Positions 50,887 through 59,748 of a stretch of 64,000 nucleotides of DNA are shown in pieces (position 1 is the first letter of the stretch; every line of letters starts with the position of its first letter). The stretch comes from Nostoc sp. CHAB 5844 (GTDB lineage: Bacteria > Cyanobacteriota > Cyanobacteriia > Cyanobacteriales > Nostocaceae): contig NZ_JAIVFW010000019.1 of assembly GCF_020829595.1 (NCBI RefSeq), positions 26,013 through 90,012 of the forward strand. Reading direction: 5' to 3'. The notes below the pieces were generated by a model. It worked only from the letters and a program-made list of their open reading frames with translations, ran no database searches and was not told where the DNA came from. Made by a program: the position numbers and the translations under genes.

Positions 50887-51002
50887 ATTGGTATTAAGCA
50901 GACCATCATAATAAGCTTGATTTTTGGAAATAAACCTGCCCTAGAGTAGCAAGAGCAGGCAAAGGAATTTGTATCAGGAATTCCGTGAAATAGTATTCAA
51001 CA

Positions 51003-51695
51003 TTATCCTAAGTTTTGCATGGCTCGTTGATAATTCTTCACTTGCAAATCAATCCTGGTGATGGCAGTCCCAACGACGACAGCATAAGCACCTAAATCTA
51101 AAGCATGACGTGCCATTTGCGGCGAAGAAATACCTCCTTCACAAATTACAGGAACTTTTAACTCCTCTACCATTTGCGTCAGAAGTTCCCAATTAGGCGG
51201 AGAATCATTATTAGTTTTAGCTGTATAGCCATAAAGAGTTGTTGCCACAATATCTGCACCTGCGGCGACGGCTGCTTTTGCTGCCTCAATTGTATCTACA
51301 TCAGCAATGACTGGGTTCCCTAATTCCTGATGAATGCGGGTGATTATATCTACTACTATTTCACCACCCGGACGATGCCTTGTCGTTGCATCGATCGCAA
51401 TTATATCTGCTCCAGCTTGAGCAACAGCAGCAGCATGGTGAAACTGAGGTGTAATGTATACATCATATTTAGGAATGACTTGCTTCCATAAACCAATAAT
51501 CGGAACTTTCACTCGTTCCCTTACGGCACTGATATGTATTGGTGTATCTATGCGTACACCAACAGAGCCATTATTAACAGCAGCCTGTGCCATTGCAGCC
51601 ATAATTGTTGGATCATGCAGAGGTGAATCGACAGGCGCTTGGCAAGATACAATCAGTCCGGTTTTTAAGGTATTAATTAAGTGGTCATTTGTCAT
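51003..51695 (-). CDS. nanE: N-acetylmannosamine-6-phosphate 2-epimerase
   Basis: A 230-residue TIM-barrel epimerase converting ManNAc-6-P to GlcNAc-6-P. Family motifs include LIVSCQAPVDSPLHDP at the start, VGVRIDTPIHI, DIIAIDATTRHRP, VIADVDTIEAAKAA and CEGGISSPQMARHAL. No nanK, nanA or transporter is nearby. The first codons (MTND) come from ACAAATG-type STRR units, so the start has been shaped by a repeat. Confidence 0.93.
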   Translation of the reverse strand: MTNDHLINTLKTGLIVSCQAPVDSPLHDPTIMAAMAQAAVNNGSVGVRIDTPIHISAVRERVKVPIIGLWKQVIPKYDVYITPQFHHAAAVAQAGADIIAIDATTRHRPGGEIVVDIITRIHQELGNPVIADVDTIEAAKAAVAAGADIVATTLYGYTAKTNNDSPPNWELLTQMVEELKVPVICEGGISSPQMARHALDLGAYAVVVGTAITRIDLQVKNYQRAMQNLG

Positions 51696-51722
51696 TTGTC
51701 AATAGTCATTAGTCCATAGTCA
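51694..51722. repeat. STRR (TTTGTCA) at the nanE start
   Basis: TTTGTCA/TAGTCAT heptamer units read through the nanE start codon and its upstream region. Confidence 0.65.
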
Positions 51723-51756
51723 AAATTTATTCTCCCCTGCTTCTTGGCACTCAGCA

Positions 51757-53817
51757 TTAACTTGACTGAGCAGGTATCCAGACAGTAAAAATAGAGCCGA
51801 TACCCACTGTGGATTCTACTTCAATTCGACCACGATGCAGTTCTACAAGTTGTTTCGTTAAAGCCAAACCAAGTCCCGTACCTTCATAACGGCGACGATA
51901 AGGTGTATCGAGTTGCTGAAATTTCTCAAACATTAATGGTAATTGCTCTTCAGAAATGCCAATTCCCGTATCTTCAACTTGAAAAATAGCGGTATTATCT
52001 TCTACCCAAATTCGCAGGGTAACACTCCCACTTTCAGGTGTGAATTTAATGGCATTGGTTAACAAATTCCAGAGTATCTGTTCTATGCGTTCGGCATCAG
52101 CACTAAAGCGATCGCGCCGTGGATCAATCTGTAAATCAAATTTAAGATTAACTTGTTGGTTAGTTGCCTTATCTCTTAATGCTGCAATAGCATTTTCTGC
52201 AATTTTTGCTAAAGAAAATTCATTAATATTTAAAACTGTTTTACCCGCCTCAATTTGTGATAAATCAAGGATGTCATTAATCATTTCTAATAAATGTTCG
52301 CCACTGTCATGGATGGTTTGCAGATAATCTCGCTGTCGTTGGCTCAACTCACCTATAGGCCAGCGCAACAATGTAGAAGACATGCCAATAACATAAGTTA
52401 ATGGTGTGAGCAATTCATGGCTAATAGTGGCGAGAAACTCATTGCGTAAACGACTAGCGGCTTCAGCTGCTAGTAAGGCATCACGTAAAGCCATTGTCCG
52501 CTCCAGCACCCGTTGTTCGAGAGTTTGTTTTTCTTGAGTTAGCGATCGCATTAACTCAGATTGATGAATTGCGATCGCTAATTGTTCAGCAATAGAAGTC
52601 AGTAAATTTCTTTCATTTTCATGCCACTGGCGAGGAATTTCACACTGATGAGCAATTAATAAACCCCAGATTTTTTCCTCAAAAATAATTGGTGCTGCCA
52701 ACTTTGCCCTGACATGATTAGTGCGGAGAAAATTCAATAAACACTCTTCTAGAGCATAAGTTTTTTCGACATCCTCGACAACTAAAGTAAAACCTTGACG
52801 ATACTTATCCCAACAAACAGAATGGCGTGTAAAGCAATTTGTCTCCTGGCAATCTAACACAGAAGGAATCGCATCCGTAGCTTTAGCTTCATAAACAATA
52901 CAACCCCCATACTTTTGCCAGTCTTGTATTGGGGGTTGAGAATAATTTTGTTCATTAAACGTTGAGTTTTGGGTATTGACCCTTGACCCTTCAAATTTAT
53001 AGATTACTAGTCTGTCTAATTTCAAAAAATCACGCACTTGTGCGATCGCTGTTGCCATAATTACTGGCAAATCTAAACTTTTGCGAATCTGAGTTGTGAC
53101 TTGATGCAACAGTCGCTCTTGAGAGATTTGTTTTTGCAGAGCATTTTCGATTGCTTGACAGAGACTTCCAGCCTGATTTGCACTTGGATTTACTATTACT
53201 TCCTGATTCTTTTGTGGAAGAAGATATTCTAATAACAACAGCGTGAATTGACTTTGGAGCGTAGCATCATTAGGACGCAGAATTTGACTATAGTATTCCA
53301 GATTTTGATGAGTATCAGAATCATTAGCAAACAAATCTTTCAATTTGTCAACAAAGGAGGCGATCGCCTCTGAATTAAACGTCAAGCTAGTGTTGAGTGC
53401 TGAGTGCTGAGGAGCCACTGCGTTGGGGAGACAGTGCCGTGGGCGGGTTTCCCGACTTGAGGCAACTGTCGTCGGCTCTGCCGACTTGAAGCAAGTGGCG
53501 TTGCTGAGTGCTGAGTGCTGAGTGTTAAGTGTTGAGTGAGGAGTTATAAATTCTTCCCCTGTCTGTCCTGCTTCCGTACTCCCCTGCGCCAAAGTTCCTA
53601 GCAAAAGCGCACTAAACTGCTCAGAAACCACCAATGTGAATCTTTGACCTTGCCATTCTTCAGGTATGAGAATTCTTGCCAGCACGGCTTCTGTTAGCAT
53701 TAGCACAGAATTTTCCACAGATTGAGCCATTTGCTGTAACAATTCCCCAAGCTGATTAAATACAACTAAAGGCAAATTTTGAGAAAAGCTCAAATCAGGT
53801 GAACTAAGCATTTTCAA
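51757..53817 (-). CDS. GAF sensor histidine kinase with in-frame repeat insert
   Basis: A 686-residue kinase. Residues 1-92 are unassigned. Residues about 93-145 are encoded by a dispersed repeat and STRR. A GAF domain of the phytochrome/CBCR-like type spans about 240-425 (CFTRHSVCWDKYRQG, then AAPIIFEEKIWGLLIAHQC). Then come a coiled coil, HisKA (FLATISHELLTPL) and HATPase (NLLTNAIKFTP, DTGIGI, GTGLGL). Cys359 aligns with the chromophore Cys of such GAF domains, but the next residue is Leu instead of His. The GAF domain has its own STRR-like stretch (RVNTQNSTFNEQN). Divergent from cobN; no response regulator nearby. Confidence 0.9.
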   Translation of the reverse strand: MKMLSSPDLSFSQNLPLVVFNQLGELLQQMAQSVENSVLMLTEAVLARILIPEEWQGQRFTLVVSEQFSALLLGTLAQGSTEAGQTGEEFITPHSTLNTQHSALSNATCFKSAEPTTVASSRETRPRHCLPNAVAPQHSALNTSLTFNSEAIASFVDKLKDLFANDSDTHQNLEYYSQILRPNDATLQSQFTLLLLEYLLPQKNQEVIVNPSANQAGSLCQAIENALQKQISQERLLHQVTTQIRKSLDLPVIMATAIAQVRDFLKLDRLVIYKFEGSRVNTQNSTFNEQNYSQPPIQDWQKYGGCIVYEAKATDAIPSVLDCQETNCFTRHSVCWDKYRQGFTLVVEDVEKTYALEECLLNFLRTNHVRAKLAAPIIFEEKIWGLLIAHQCEIPRQWHENERNLLTSIAEQLAIAIHQSELMRSLTQEKQTLEQRVLERTMALRDALLAAEAASRLRNEFLATISHELLTPLTYVIGMSSTLLRWPIGELSQRQRDYLQTIHDSGEHLLEMINDILDLSQIEAGKTVLNINEFSLAKIAENAIAALRDKATNQQVNLKFDLQIDPRRDRFSADAERIEQILWNLLTNAIKFTPESGSVTLRIWVEDNTAIFQVEDTGIGISEEQLPLMFEKFQQLDTPYRRRYEGTGLGLALTKQLVELHRGRIEVESTVGIGSIFTVWIPAQSS
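53394..53508 (-). repeat. 115-bp repeat inside the kinase gene (family D)
   Basis: Exactly the same as 56468-56582 in cobN, in inverse orientation, by base-by-base comparison. It contains CAAGTCGGGAAACCCG and flanking CAGCACT heptamers. It is translated in the kinase as LSNATCFKSAEP... up to ...PQHSA. Confidence 0.95.
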
Positions 53818-53947
53818 TGGTCGGGTGAGAGGGGGTAACGAGCCAGTGTCTTGGAGAAAGTACTTCCCTTTTAGCAGCTGGCTTTGCTAGGCTGAAATGT
53901 TTTTCAATCGTGTTCTAACCAACAGTTTAAGACGGTAAGGCGGGATC

Positions 53948-56900
53948 ATGCATCGAATAAATGCTAAATCAGTCGGATGGAATCAGTCAGAAGGTTTAAT
54001 TTTTGTAGAACAAACTCCAGCGCCGTTTGTATTTATTACGGCTGCGGATACTGACATTCAAACTTTGGCAGCAGCAGTTACCAAATTACCGACCAATTTT
54101 CCTGCACTAAGAGTCGCTAACTTATTGCAGTTACAACAACAAATAAGTATTGATACATATAGCGAGCAAGTTTTGGAACTTGCTGAGGTAATTATTTTAC
54201 GTCTTTTAGGCGGACGTGCATACTGGGCTTACGGTTTAGAAGTGGTGCAGGAAATTGCACAACGTAACGGTACAACCTTAATTGTAATGCCAGGAGATGA
54301 TGCGCTTGACCTTGAATTAGTCGCTCAATCAACTGTCTGTGTCGATATTGTTAACCAAGTATGGCAATATTTCAGCGAAGGCGGCGTTAATAATTTTGTT
54401 AATGCTTTGAAGTTTATCGCTGATACTTGCTTAGACACATCCTTTCATCCCTTAGCACCGCAAATTGTTCCCCGTATAGGGTTGTACGAGTGGGGAGTGG
54501 AATCTCTATTCCCTACTCTCCACTCCTCGCTGCCCAAAGTCGGCATTTTGTTCTACCGCGCTCATTATCTCTCGGGAAATACTAAGGTGATTGATTCTTT
54601 ATGTACAGCCTTAGCCCGGAAAAACTTACAACCAATACCAGTTTTTGTTTCTTCGCTACGTGACCCCAGCGTTCAAGACGAATTGAACGAATTTTTCCAA
54701 CCCAAAAACGCAGAACAAATAGCCATACTTTTGAATACCACTAGTTTTTCTCTAGCGCGTTTGGACACAGAAATACCTCAAACTGATCTTTGGCAAAAAT
54801 TGGATGTGCCAGTGTTGCAAGTGATTCTCAGTGGAGGTTCGGTTGAGCAGTGGGAGTCCCAGTCCCAAGGGTTATCTCCCCGTGATATCGCTATGAATGT
54901 AGCGTTACCGGAAGTAGACGGACGAATTATTAGCCGTGCTGTGTCCTTCAAAGCTTTGCAAACGCGCAATTCTGACATAGAAACAGATGTAGTCGTTTAT
55001 GAACCAGTGAGCGATCGCATTGAGTTCGTCGCCCAACTTGCCGCTAATTGGGTACGCCTGCGAGTTAAACCACCCCAAGAACGGCGCATTGTTCTAATTT
55101 TGGCTAACTACCCCAACCGTGACGGTCGCCTTGCTAACGGTGTAGGTTTAGATACACCAGCTAGTTGTGTAGAAATTCTCAAAGCTATGCAACTTGCTGG
55201 GTATGAAGTAAAGAACTTACCAGCCAATGGCAACGAGTTAATCCAACGCCTCACAGACGGTGTAACCAATGACCCAGAAGCCAGAGAGTTGCGTCCAGTT
55301 CAGCAAAGTCTTTCTAGTGAAGAATATCAAGCATATTTTGCTTCCTTACCGGAATCAGTCAAGCAAGGGATTAATGAACGCTGGCAATTAAGCAGTAGTG
55401 AAGAAATTTCTCATCAGTATCCAATTCCCGGAATTCAACTTGGCAACATTTTCATAGGTATTCAACCAGCGCGGGGTGATGATACTGACCCTAGCTTAAA
55501 TTATCACGCCCCGGATTTAGAACCAACTCATGCTTATTTAGCTTTTTATTACTGGGTTAGAGAATGCTTTGGTGCTGATGCTGTTGTCCACGTCGGCAAA
55601 CATGGCAACCTCGAATGGCTACCTGGGAAAAGTTTGGCTTTATCCAGCAATTGTTACCCCGAAGTCGCTTTGGGGGCAATGCCTCACCTATACCCATTTA
55701 TTGTCAACGATCCTGGTGAAGGTTCCCAAGCCAAGCGCCGCGCCCAAGCTGTGATTATCGACCACCTTACACCACCAATGACTCGTGCAGAACTCTATGG
55801 TGCTTTGCAACAGTTAGAAAATTTAATTGATGAATTTTACGAAGCCGAAAGTTTAGACCCTTCGAGATTACCAGCAATTCGCGATCGCATCCGTGAACTA
55901 GTCATTAAAGAAAACCTCCACCTAGATTTAAGACTAAAACCCAAAATAGAAAATGCTCCTCAACAAGACTCTTCACTTTTGACTTTTGACTTTTCACTTT
56001 TGCCTTCACTTGATGGCTATCTTTGTGAATTAAAAGAAGCCCAAATCCGCGACGGCTTACATATTTTTGGGCAATGTCCCCAAGGTACACAACTACGAGA
56101 CTTAATAACTGCGATCGCTCGCATCCCCAACCGCCATTCCATCGGCATTACCCGCGCCCTAGCCCAAGATTGGGGACTCGACCTAGATCCCCTCACGGAC
56201 AACTTCAGCACCCCCTTCACCCTCTCAAACTCTCACTCCGCGTCTTTGCACACACCACTTGCTTTAAGTCGGGAAACCCGACGACAGTCGCTTCAAGTCG
56301 GCAAAGCCGCCCACAGCGCTGTCTCCCCAACGCAGTTGCTCCTCTGCGTAAAACTCCAATCCTGCCGCACCATCGGCGATGTCGTCGAACTTCTAGAACA
56401 ACAAGCAGCCGAACTAGTAGAACAACTGATAACTAATAACTCAGCACTCCCAACTCAGCACTCCCAACTCAGCAACGCCACTTGCTTCAAGTCGGCAGAG
56501 CCGACGACAGTTGCCTCAAGTCGGGAAACCCGCCCACGGCACTGTCTCCCCAACGCAGTGGCTCCTCAGCACTCAGCACTCAGCACTTCACTTAGCTGGA
56601 TCAACTCCAAACTCCTCCCCTCCCTCCAACAAACCCACGCAGAAATTACCCATTTATTACACGGACTTGATGGCGGATACGTCCCTAGTGGTGCTTCCGG
56701 CGCACCTACACGCGGCAGACCAGAAGTTTTACCCACAGGCAAAAACTTTTACTCAGTAGATATTCGCGCCTTACCCACAGAAACAGCTTGGGATGTTGGC
56801 AGAAAAGCAGCCGAAAACTTAATTGAATCTTATACACAGGAGCATGGTGAGTATCCCAAAACACTAGGGCTATCTTTGTGGGGTACAGCTACCATGCGAA

Positions 56901-57982
56901 CTGGCGGTGATGACATTGCCGAAGCCTTGGCATTATTGGGTGTGCAACCTGTGTGGGATGGTGCAGCGCGGCGAGTCGTAGATTTTGAAATTTTACCGTT
57001 GTCGATTTTGGGTCGTCCGCGTGTGGATGTCACCTTAAGAATTTCTGGATTTTTCCGAGATGCTTTCCCCAATTTGATTGATTTATTTGAGCAAGCAGTG
57101 ACAGCAGTCGCAGCCTTGGATGAACCTCCAGAAGAAAATCCCTTGGCGATGCAAGTTCAGCAAGATACAGATTATTGGGTAGCACAAGGTTTAACACAAG
57201 AAGCAGCCACAGCGCGATCGCGTTATCGGATTTTTGGCTCCCAACCAGGTGCTTACGGTGCGGGACTCCAAGGTTTAATTGAATCGCAAAATTGGACTGA
57301 TGACCAAGATTTAGCCCGTGCCTATATCAACTGGAGTTGTTATGCCTACACTAGCGCCCTTTCTACTTCAGAAAAGGGAAAACTCACAGGAATTGCTGCA
57401 CCAGAAGCATTCCAGCAGCGTTTACAGCAAATGCAAATTGTGTTGCATAACCAAGACAACCGCGAACACGATTTGCTCGATTCTGATGATTATTATCAAT
57501 TTCAAGGTGGCTTAACTGTTGCCGCCCGTTCTCTGCAAGGCAAAAATCCGCAAATTTACTTCGGTGATCATTCTATTCCGGCGCATCCACGTATTCGCCA
57601 ACTGAGAGAAGAAATTGCGCGGGTATATCGTTCGCGCGTAATTAATCCTAAGTGGATTGCCGGAGTTATGCGCCACGGTTATAAAGGTGCCTTTGAAATG
57701 TCAGCAACTGTTGATTTTCTATTTGCCTACGATGCCACCACCAAATGCGTAGAAGACCATATGTATCAAGGCATAGCAGAATCTTATTTGTTTGATACTA
57801 CCGTTTCAGGATTTATTCAGTACAATAATCCTCATGCGTTGCGTGATATTGCTGAAAGATTACTTGAAGCACACCAGCGTGGTTTATGGGATGATGTAGA
57901 TATACTGACACTAGAAAATTTAAGAAATTTAGTACATCAAGCCGAAGCAGCCATCGAAGAAAAATACATTCCAGATAAATAA
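53948..57982 (+). CDS. cobN: Cobaltochelatase/Mg-chelatase large subunit, CobN type, with repeat-derived inserts
   Basis: A 1344-residue protein of the CobN/BchH family, the cobalt-inserting subunit of the ATP-dependent chelatase in cobalamin synthesis. Conserved blocks include PKVGILFYRAHYLSGN, ILANYPNRDGRLANGVGLDTP, VHVGKHGNLEWLPGK, NRHSIGITRALAQDW and the C-terminal HPRIRQLREEIARVYRSRV. It is longer than the roughly 1260 residues usual for cyanobacterial CobN. The extra length is mainly four repeat-derived stretches near residues 180-196, 669-690, 758-801 and 827-883. The frame is kept throughout, so it is probably functional. Confidence 0.92.
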   Translation: MHRINAKSVGWNQSEGLIFVEQTPAPFVFITAADTDIQTLAAAVTKLPTNFPALRVANLLQLQQQISIDTYSEQVLELAEVIILRLLGGRAYWAYGLEVVQEIAQRNGTTLIVMPGDDALDLELVAQSTVCVDIVNQVWQYFSEGGVNNFVNALKFIADTCLDTSFHPLAPQIVPRIGLYEWGVESLFPTLHSSLPKVGILFYRAHYLSGNTKVIDSLCTALARKNLQPIPVFVSSLRDPSVQDELNEFFQPKNAEQIAILLNTTSFSLARLDTEIPQTDLWQKLDVPVLQVILSGGSVEQWESQSQGLSPRDIAMNVALPEVDGRIISRAVSFKALQTRNSDIETDVVVYEPVSDRIEFVAQLAANWVRLRVKPPQERRIVLILANYPNRDGRLANGVGLDTPASCVEILKAMQLAGYEVKNLPANGNELIQRLTDGVTNDPEARELRPVQQSLSSEEYQAYFASLPESVKQGINERWQLSSSEEISHQYPIPGIQLGNIFIGIQPARGDDTDPSLNYHAPDLEPTHAYLAFYYWVRECFGADAVVHVGKHGNLEWLPGKSLALSSNCYPEVALGAMPHLYPFIVNDPGEGSQAKRRAQAVIIDHLTPPMTRAELYGALQQLENLIDEFYEAESLDPSRLPAIRDRIRELVIKENLHLDLRLKPKIENAPQQDSSLLTFDFSLLPSLDGYLCELKEAQIRDGLHIFGQCPQGTQLRDLITAIARIPNRHSIGITRALAQDWGLDLDPLTDNFSTPFTLSNSHSASLHTPLALSRETRRQSLQVGKAAHSAVSPTQLLLCVKLQSCRTIGDVVELLEQQAAELVEQLITNNSALPTQHSQLSNATCFKSAEPTTVASSRETRPRHCLPNAVAPQHSALSTSLSWINSKLLPSLQQTHAEITHLLHGLDGGYVPSGASGAPTRGRPEVLPTGKNFYSVDIRALPTETAWDVGRKAAENLIESYTQEHGEYPKTLGLSLWGTATMRTGGDDIAEALALLGVQPVWDGAARRVVDFEILPLSILGRPRVDVTLRISGFFRDAFPNLIDLFEQAVTAVAALDEPPEENPLAMQVQQDTDYWVAQGLTQEAATARSRYRIFGSQPGAYGAGLQGLIESQNWTDDQDLARAYINWSCYAYTSALSTSEKGKLTGIAAPEAFQQRLQQMQIVLHNQDNREHDLLDSDDYYQFQGGLTVAARSLQGKNPQIYFGDHSIPAHPRIRQLREEIARVYRSRVINPKWIAGVMRHGYKGAFEMSATVDFLFAYDATTKCVEDHMYQGIAESYLFDTTVSGFIQYNNPHALRDIAERLLEAHQRGLWDDVDILTLENLRNLVHQAEAAIEEKYIPDK
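54486..54535 (+). repeat. STRR-like palindromic insert in cobN (residues about 180-196)
   Basis: An AGTGGGGAGTGG...CCACTCC type sequence encoding WGVESLFPTLHSSLP between conserved GLY and PKVGILFYRAHY blocks. Confidence 0.6.
55973..56010 (+). repeat. STRR (TTTTGAC) insert in cobN (residues about 676-688)
   Basis: Tandem TTTTGAC/TTTTCAC heptamers encode SSLLTFDFSLLPSL, in frame, in a loop between conserved blocks. Confidence 0.75.
56220..56350 (+). repeat. Family D repeat, diverged copy, in cobN (residues about 758-801)
   Basis: Contains TTAAGTCGGGAAACCCGACGACAG and CTGTCTCCCC motifs of family D in a different reading frame from the second cobN copy. It is translated as HTPLALSRETRRQSLQVG and following, before the conserved SCRTIGDVVELLEQQA. 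Confidence 0.8.
56468..56582 (+). repeat. 115-bp repeat inside cobN (family D)
   Basis: The same as 53394-53508 (inverted) in the kinase gene. CAGCACT heptamers on both sides extend the insert to about 56427-56595. Confidence 0.95.
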
Positions 57983-58000
57983 ATGGTGTAGGAATCAACT

Positions 58001-59149
58001 ATGGACAACCTTGCATATTTGCACCTAGCTTTCGCCTATGAAGACTGTGAATCCAGTGACTTGGTATCGCTGAGTGCTTTGTTAGACAAAGCCGCTGCAC
58101 CAGACTGGAAGAAGCTTTCGGGTAAGGCTTGGAAGTATATGTTACCTCTGGCGCTTACCTTGTCTATTCTCAGTAGTGTCAATAGTGTCTTGGCTCTAGA
58201 AAGAGGTGATCAAGGCCCTTCTGTCAGAAATCTGCAACAAAAGCTGCAACAAGCAGGCTTTTATCAAGCTCCTGTCACCCAAGTTTATGATTTTCCCACA
58301 GAAGACGCTGTCAGACGCTTTCAAAAAGCGGCGGGGTTACCAATTGATGGTGTAGTGGGAGCCAGCACCCTGCAAAAATTAGATAACTGGCGTAAATCAT
58401 CTGCAAGTAGCCAAGTCAAAAAACCAACGGTTGTGCGGACATCCCAAACGACTAGAGTTGCGGCTGCTAGTACACCAGCGAAGAAAACCACAACCCAAGT
58501 TGCCAAGCGCAGCAATTCCCAATACCTGATGAAAGGTGATGAAGGGCAAGAAGTTAGGGTTCTGCAAGAACGCTTGCGGATAGCAGGTTATTACTACGGC
58601 AATGCCACAGGTATCTTTGGCCCAATTACCGAAGAATCTGTCAAACGCTTCCAAGAAGCATATAAATTAAGCGTTGATGGGATTGTTGGCCCCGCTACTC
58701 TCAGTAAACTGCCAGCAAGAGGTATAGGTTATGGCGAAGATACTCCACCAAGACGAGCAGCTGATAGAGACAATCTTCGCATGGGCGATCGCGGTGAAGC
58801 TGTCAGAGTTGTCCAAGAACAATTAATCAAAGCTGGATATTTACAGGGAGAGCCAAACGGCTACTTTGGTTCTTACACTTCCGATGCTGTACGTCGCTTC
58901 CAATCAGACAATTACTTGGCAGCAAGTGGCATCGCTGGCCCCACCACCAGAGCTAGGTTATATAGCAAGGTGAACAATGCACCTAAGAGCGACTTTAGTG
59001 TTTTAGAGATTCAACGAAGGCTCCGAGACAAGGGCTTTTATAAAGGCAAGCTCAACGGTGTCATGGCAGATGATACAAGAAAAGCAATTAAGCAAGCCCA
59101 AGAATTTTACGGTGTCAGTCTCAGTGATATTAGAAGCGGACGCTTTTAG
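58001..59149 (+). CDS. Peptidoglycan-binding protein with four PG_binding_1 domains
   Basis: A 382-residue exported or membrane-anchored protein. The N-terminal region (residues 1-43) precedes a hydrophobic segment (about 44-62, ending near NSVLA). Four peptidoglycan-binding modules follow, near 67-125, 176-236, 260-323 and 332-380, each with the pattern VRxLQxxL...GxFGxxTxxAVxxFQ...G. It starts 18 bp after cobN. In Anabaena PCC 7120 the matching gene (alr1690, from memory) is convergent to furA, and read-through makes an antisense RNA. The gene order here is the same. Confidence 0.9.
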   Translation: MDNLAYLHLAFAYEDCESSDLVSLSALLDKAAAPDWKKLSGKAWKYMLPLALTLSILSSVNSVLALERGDQGPSVRNLQQKLQQAGFYQAPVTQVYDFPTEDAVRRFQKAAGLPIDGVVGASTLQKLDNWRKSSASSQVKKPTVVRTSQTTRVAAASTPAKKTTTQVAKRSNSQYLMKGDEGQEVRVLQERLRIAGYYYGNATGIFGPITEESVKRFQEAYKLSVDGIVGPATLSKLPARGIGYGEDTPPRRAADRDNLRMGDRGEAVRVVQEQLIKAGYLQGEPNGYFGSYTSDAVRRFQSDNYLAASGIAGPTTRARLYSKVNNAPKSDFSVLEIQRRLRDKGFYKGKLNGVMADDTRKAIKQAQEFYGVSLSDIRSGRF

Positions 59150-59158
59150 CATCCGCTT
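59134..59158 (+). terminator. Weak hairpin at the end of the peptidoglycan-binding gene
   Basis: AAGCGGA (59134-59140) and TCCGCTT (59152-59158) form a short stem across the stop codon, with no T run after it. This would allow read-through into furA antisense. Confidence 0.45.
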
Positions 59159-59269
59159 CGGTTTGTGAATGTGAATCCCCAATCGGTTACTTCCCTCCGA
59201 TAACTGCAAATAGATGATTGCTCAAATTATTTGATTTGAGTAACTTCCTTTGGTTATCTTGCCCTAGTG

Positions 59270-59725
59270 CTAAAGTGGCATTAATGCCCGTTGGCACTTG
59301 GGGCATACTGCATGAATTGTCATTTGACAGTCGAGCAGATGAAATCCTTCTTTTTGAGCAGTTTTTGCACCAATTTTTAAAATTGAATCATTTTTAAATT
59401 CAATAGTTGTGTTGCATCGAACACATATCAAATGGTGGTGGTGATGCGGGTAGGGCTGGTTGAGTTCGTAATGTTTATGTCCCTCGCCCAATTCTAATTC
59501 CCGCAAAATTCCCATCCGTGCCATCAGCTTCAATGTTCGATAGATAGTTGAGAGACTGATGCCTTCACCGTCGGTTTCTAATCGATGATAAAGATCCTCC
59601 GCACTGAGGTGTTCACCTTGCGGAAGTTCTTGAAAAATGTGTAAAATTACTTCGCGCTGGGGAGTTAAACGCCAGCCTCTTTCATTTAACTCTGCTTTGA
59701 GTGAAGTAGTTGTGTAGACTGTCAT
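59270..59725 (-). CDS. furA: Ferric uptake regulator FurA
   Basis: A 151-residue Fur family regulator with start at 59725 (MTVYTTTSLKAELNERG); the 6 extra codons to 59743 are not supported. The winged helix contains ISLSTIYRTLKLMARMG. The metal region is HHHHHLICVRC, with CxxC at CVRC and CPKC. It matches Anabaena FurA almost throughout, as I recall it, and has the same neighbours (sigC upstream, convergent peptidoglycan-binding gene). It controls iron homeostasis and its own gene. Confidence 0.95.
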   Translation of the reverse strand: MTVYTTTSLKAELNERGWRLTPQREVILHIFQELPQGEHLSAEDLYHRLETDGEGISLSTIYRTLKLMARMGILRELELGEGHKHYELNQPYPHHHHHLICVRCNTTIEFKNDSILKIGAKTAQKEGFHLLDCQMTIHAVCPKCQRALMPL

Positions 59726-59748
59726 ACTAATTTTTCTCAACAAAGCCT

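Noticed and set aside
53818-53947. Cobalamin riboswitch in front of cobN
   Set aside because: Only 130 bp between the divergent starts, and no B12-box-like sequence could be recognised.
56074-56759. Alternative frames inside cobN repeats
   Set aside because: They arise because family D repeats are open in more than one frame; the cobN frame is continuous and matches the family.
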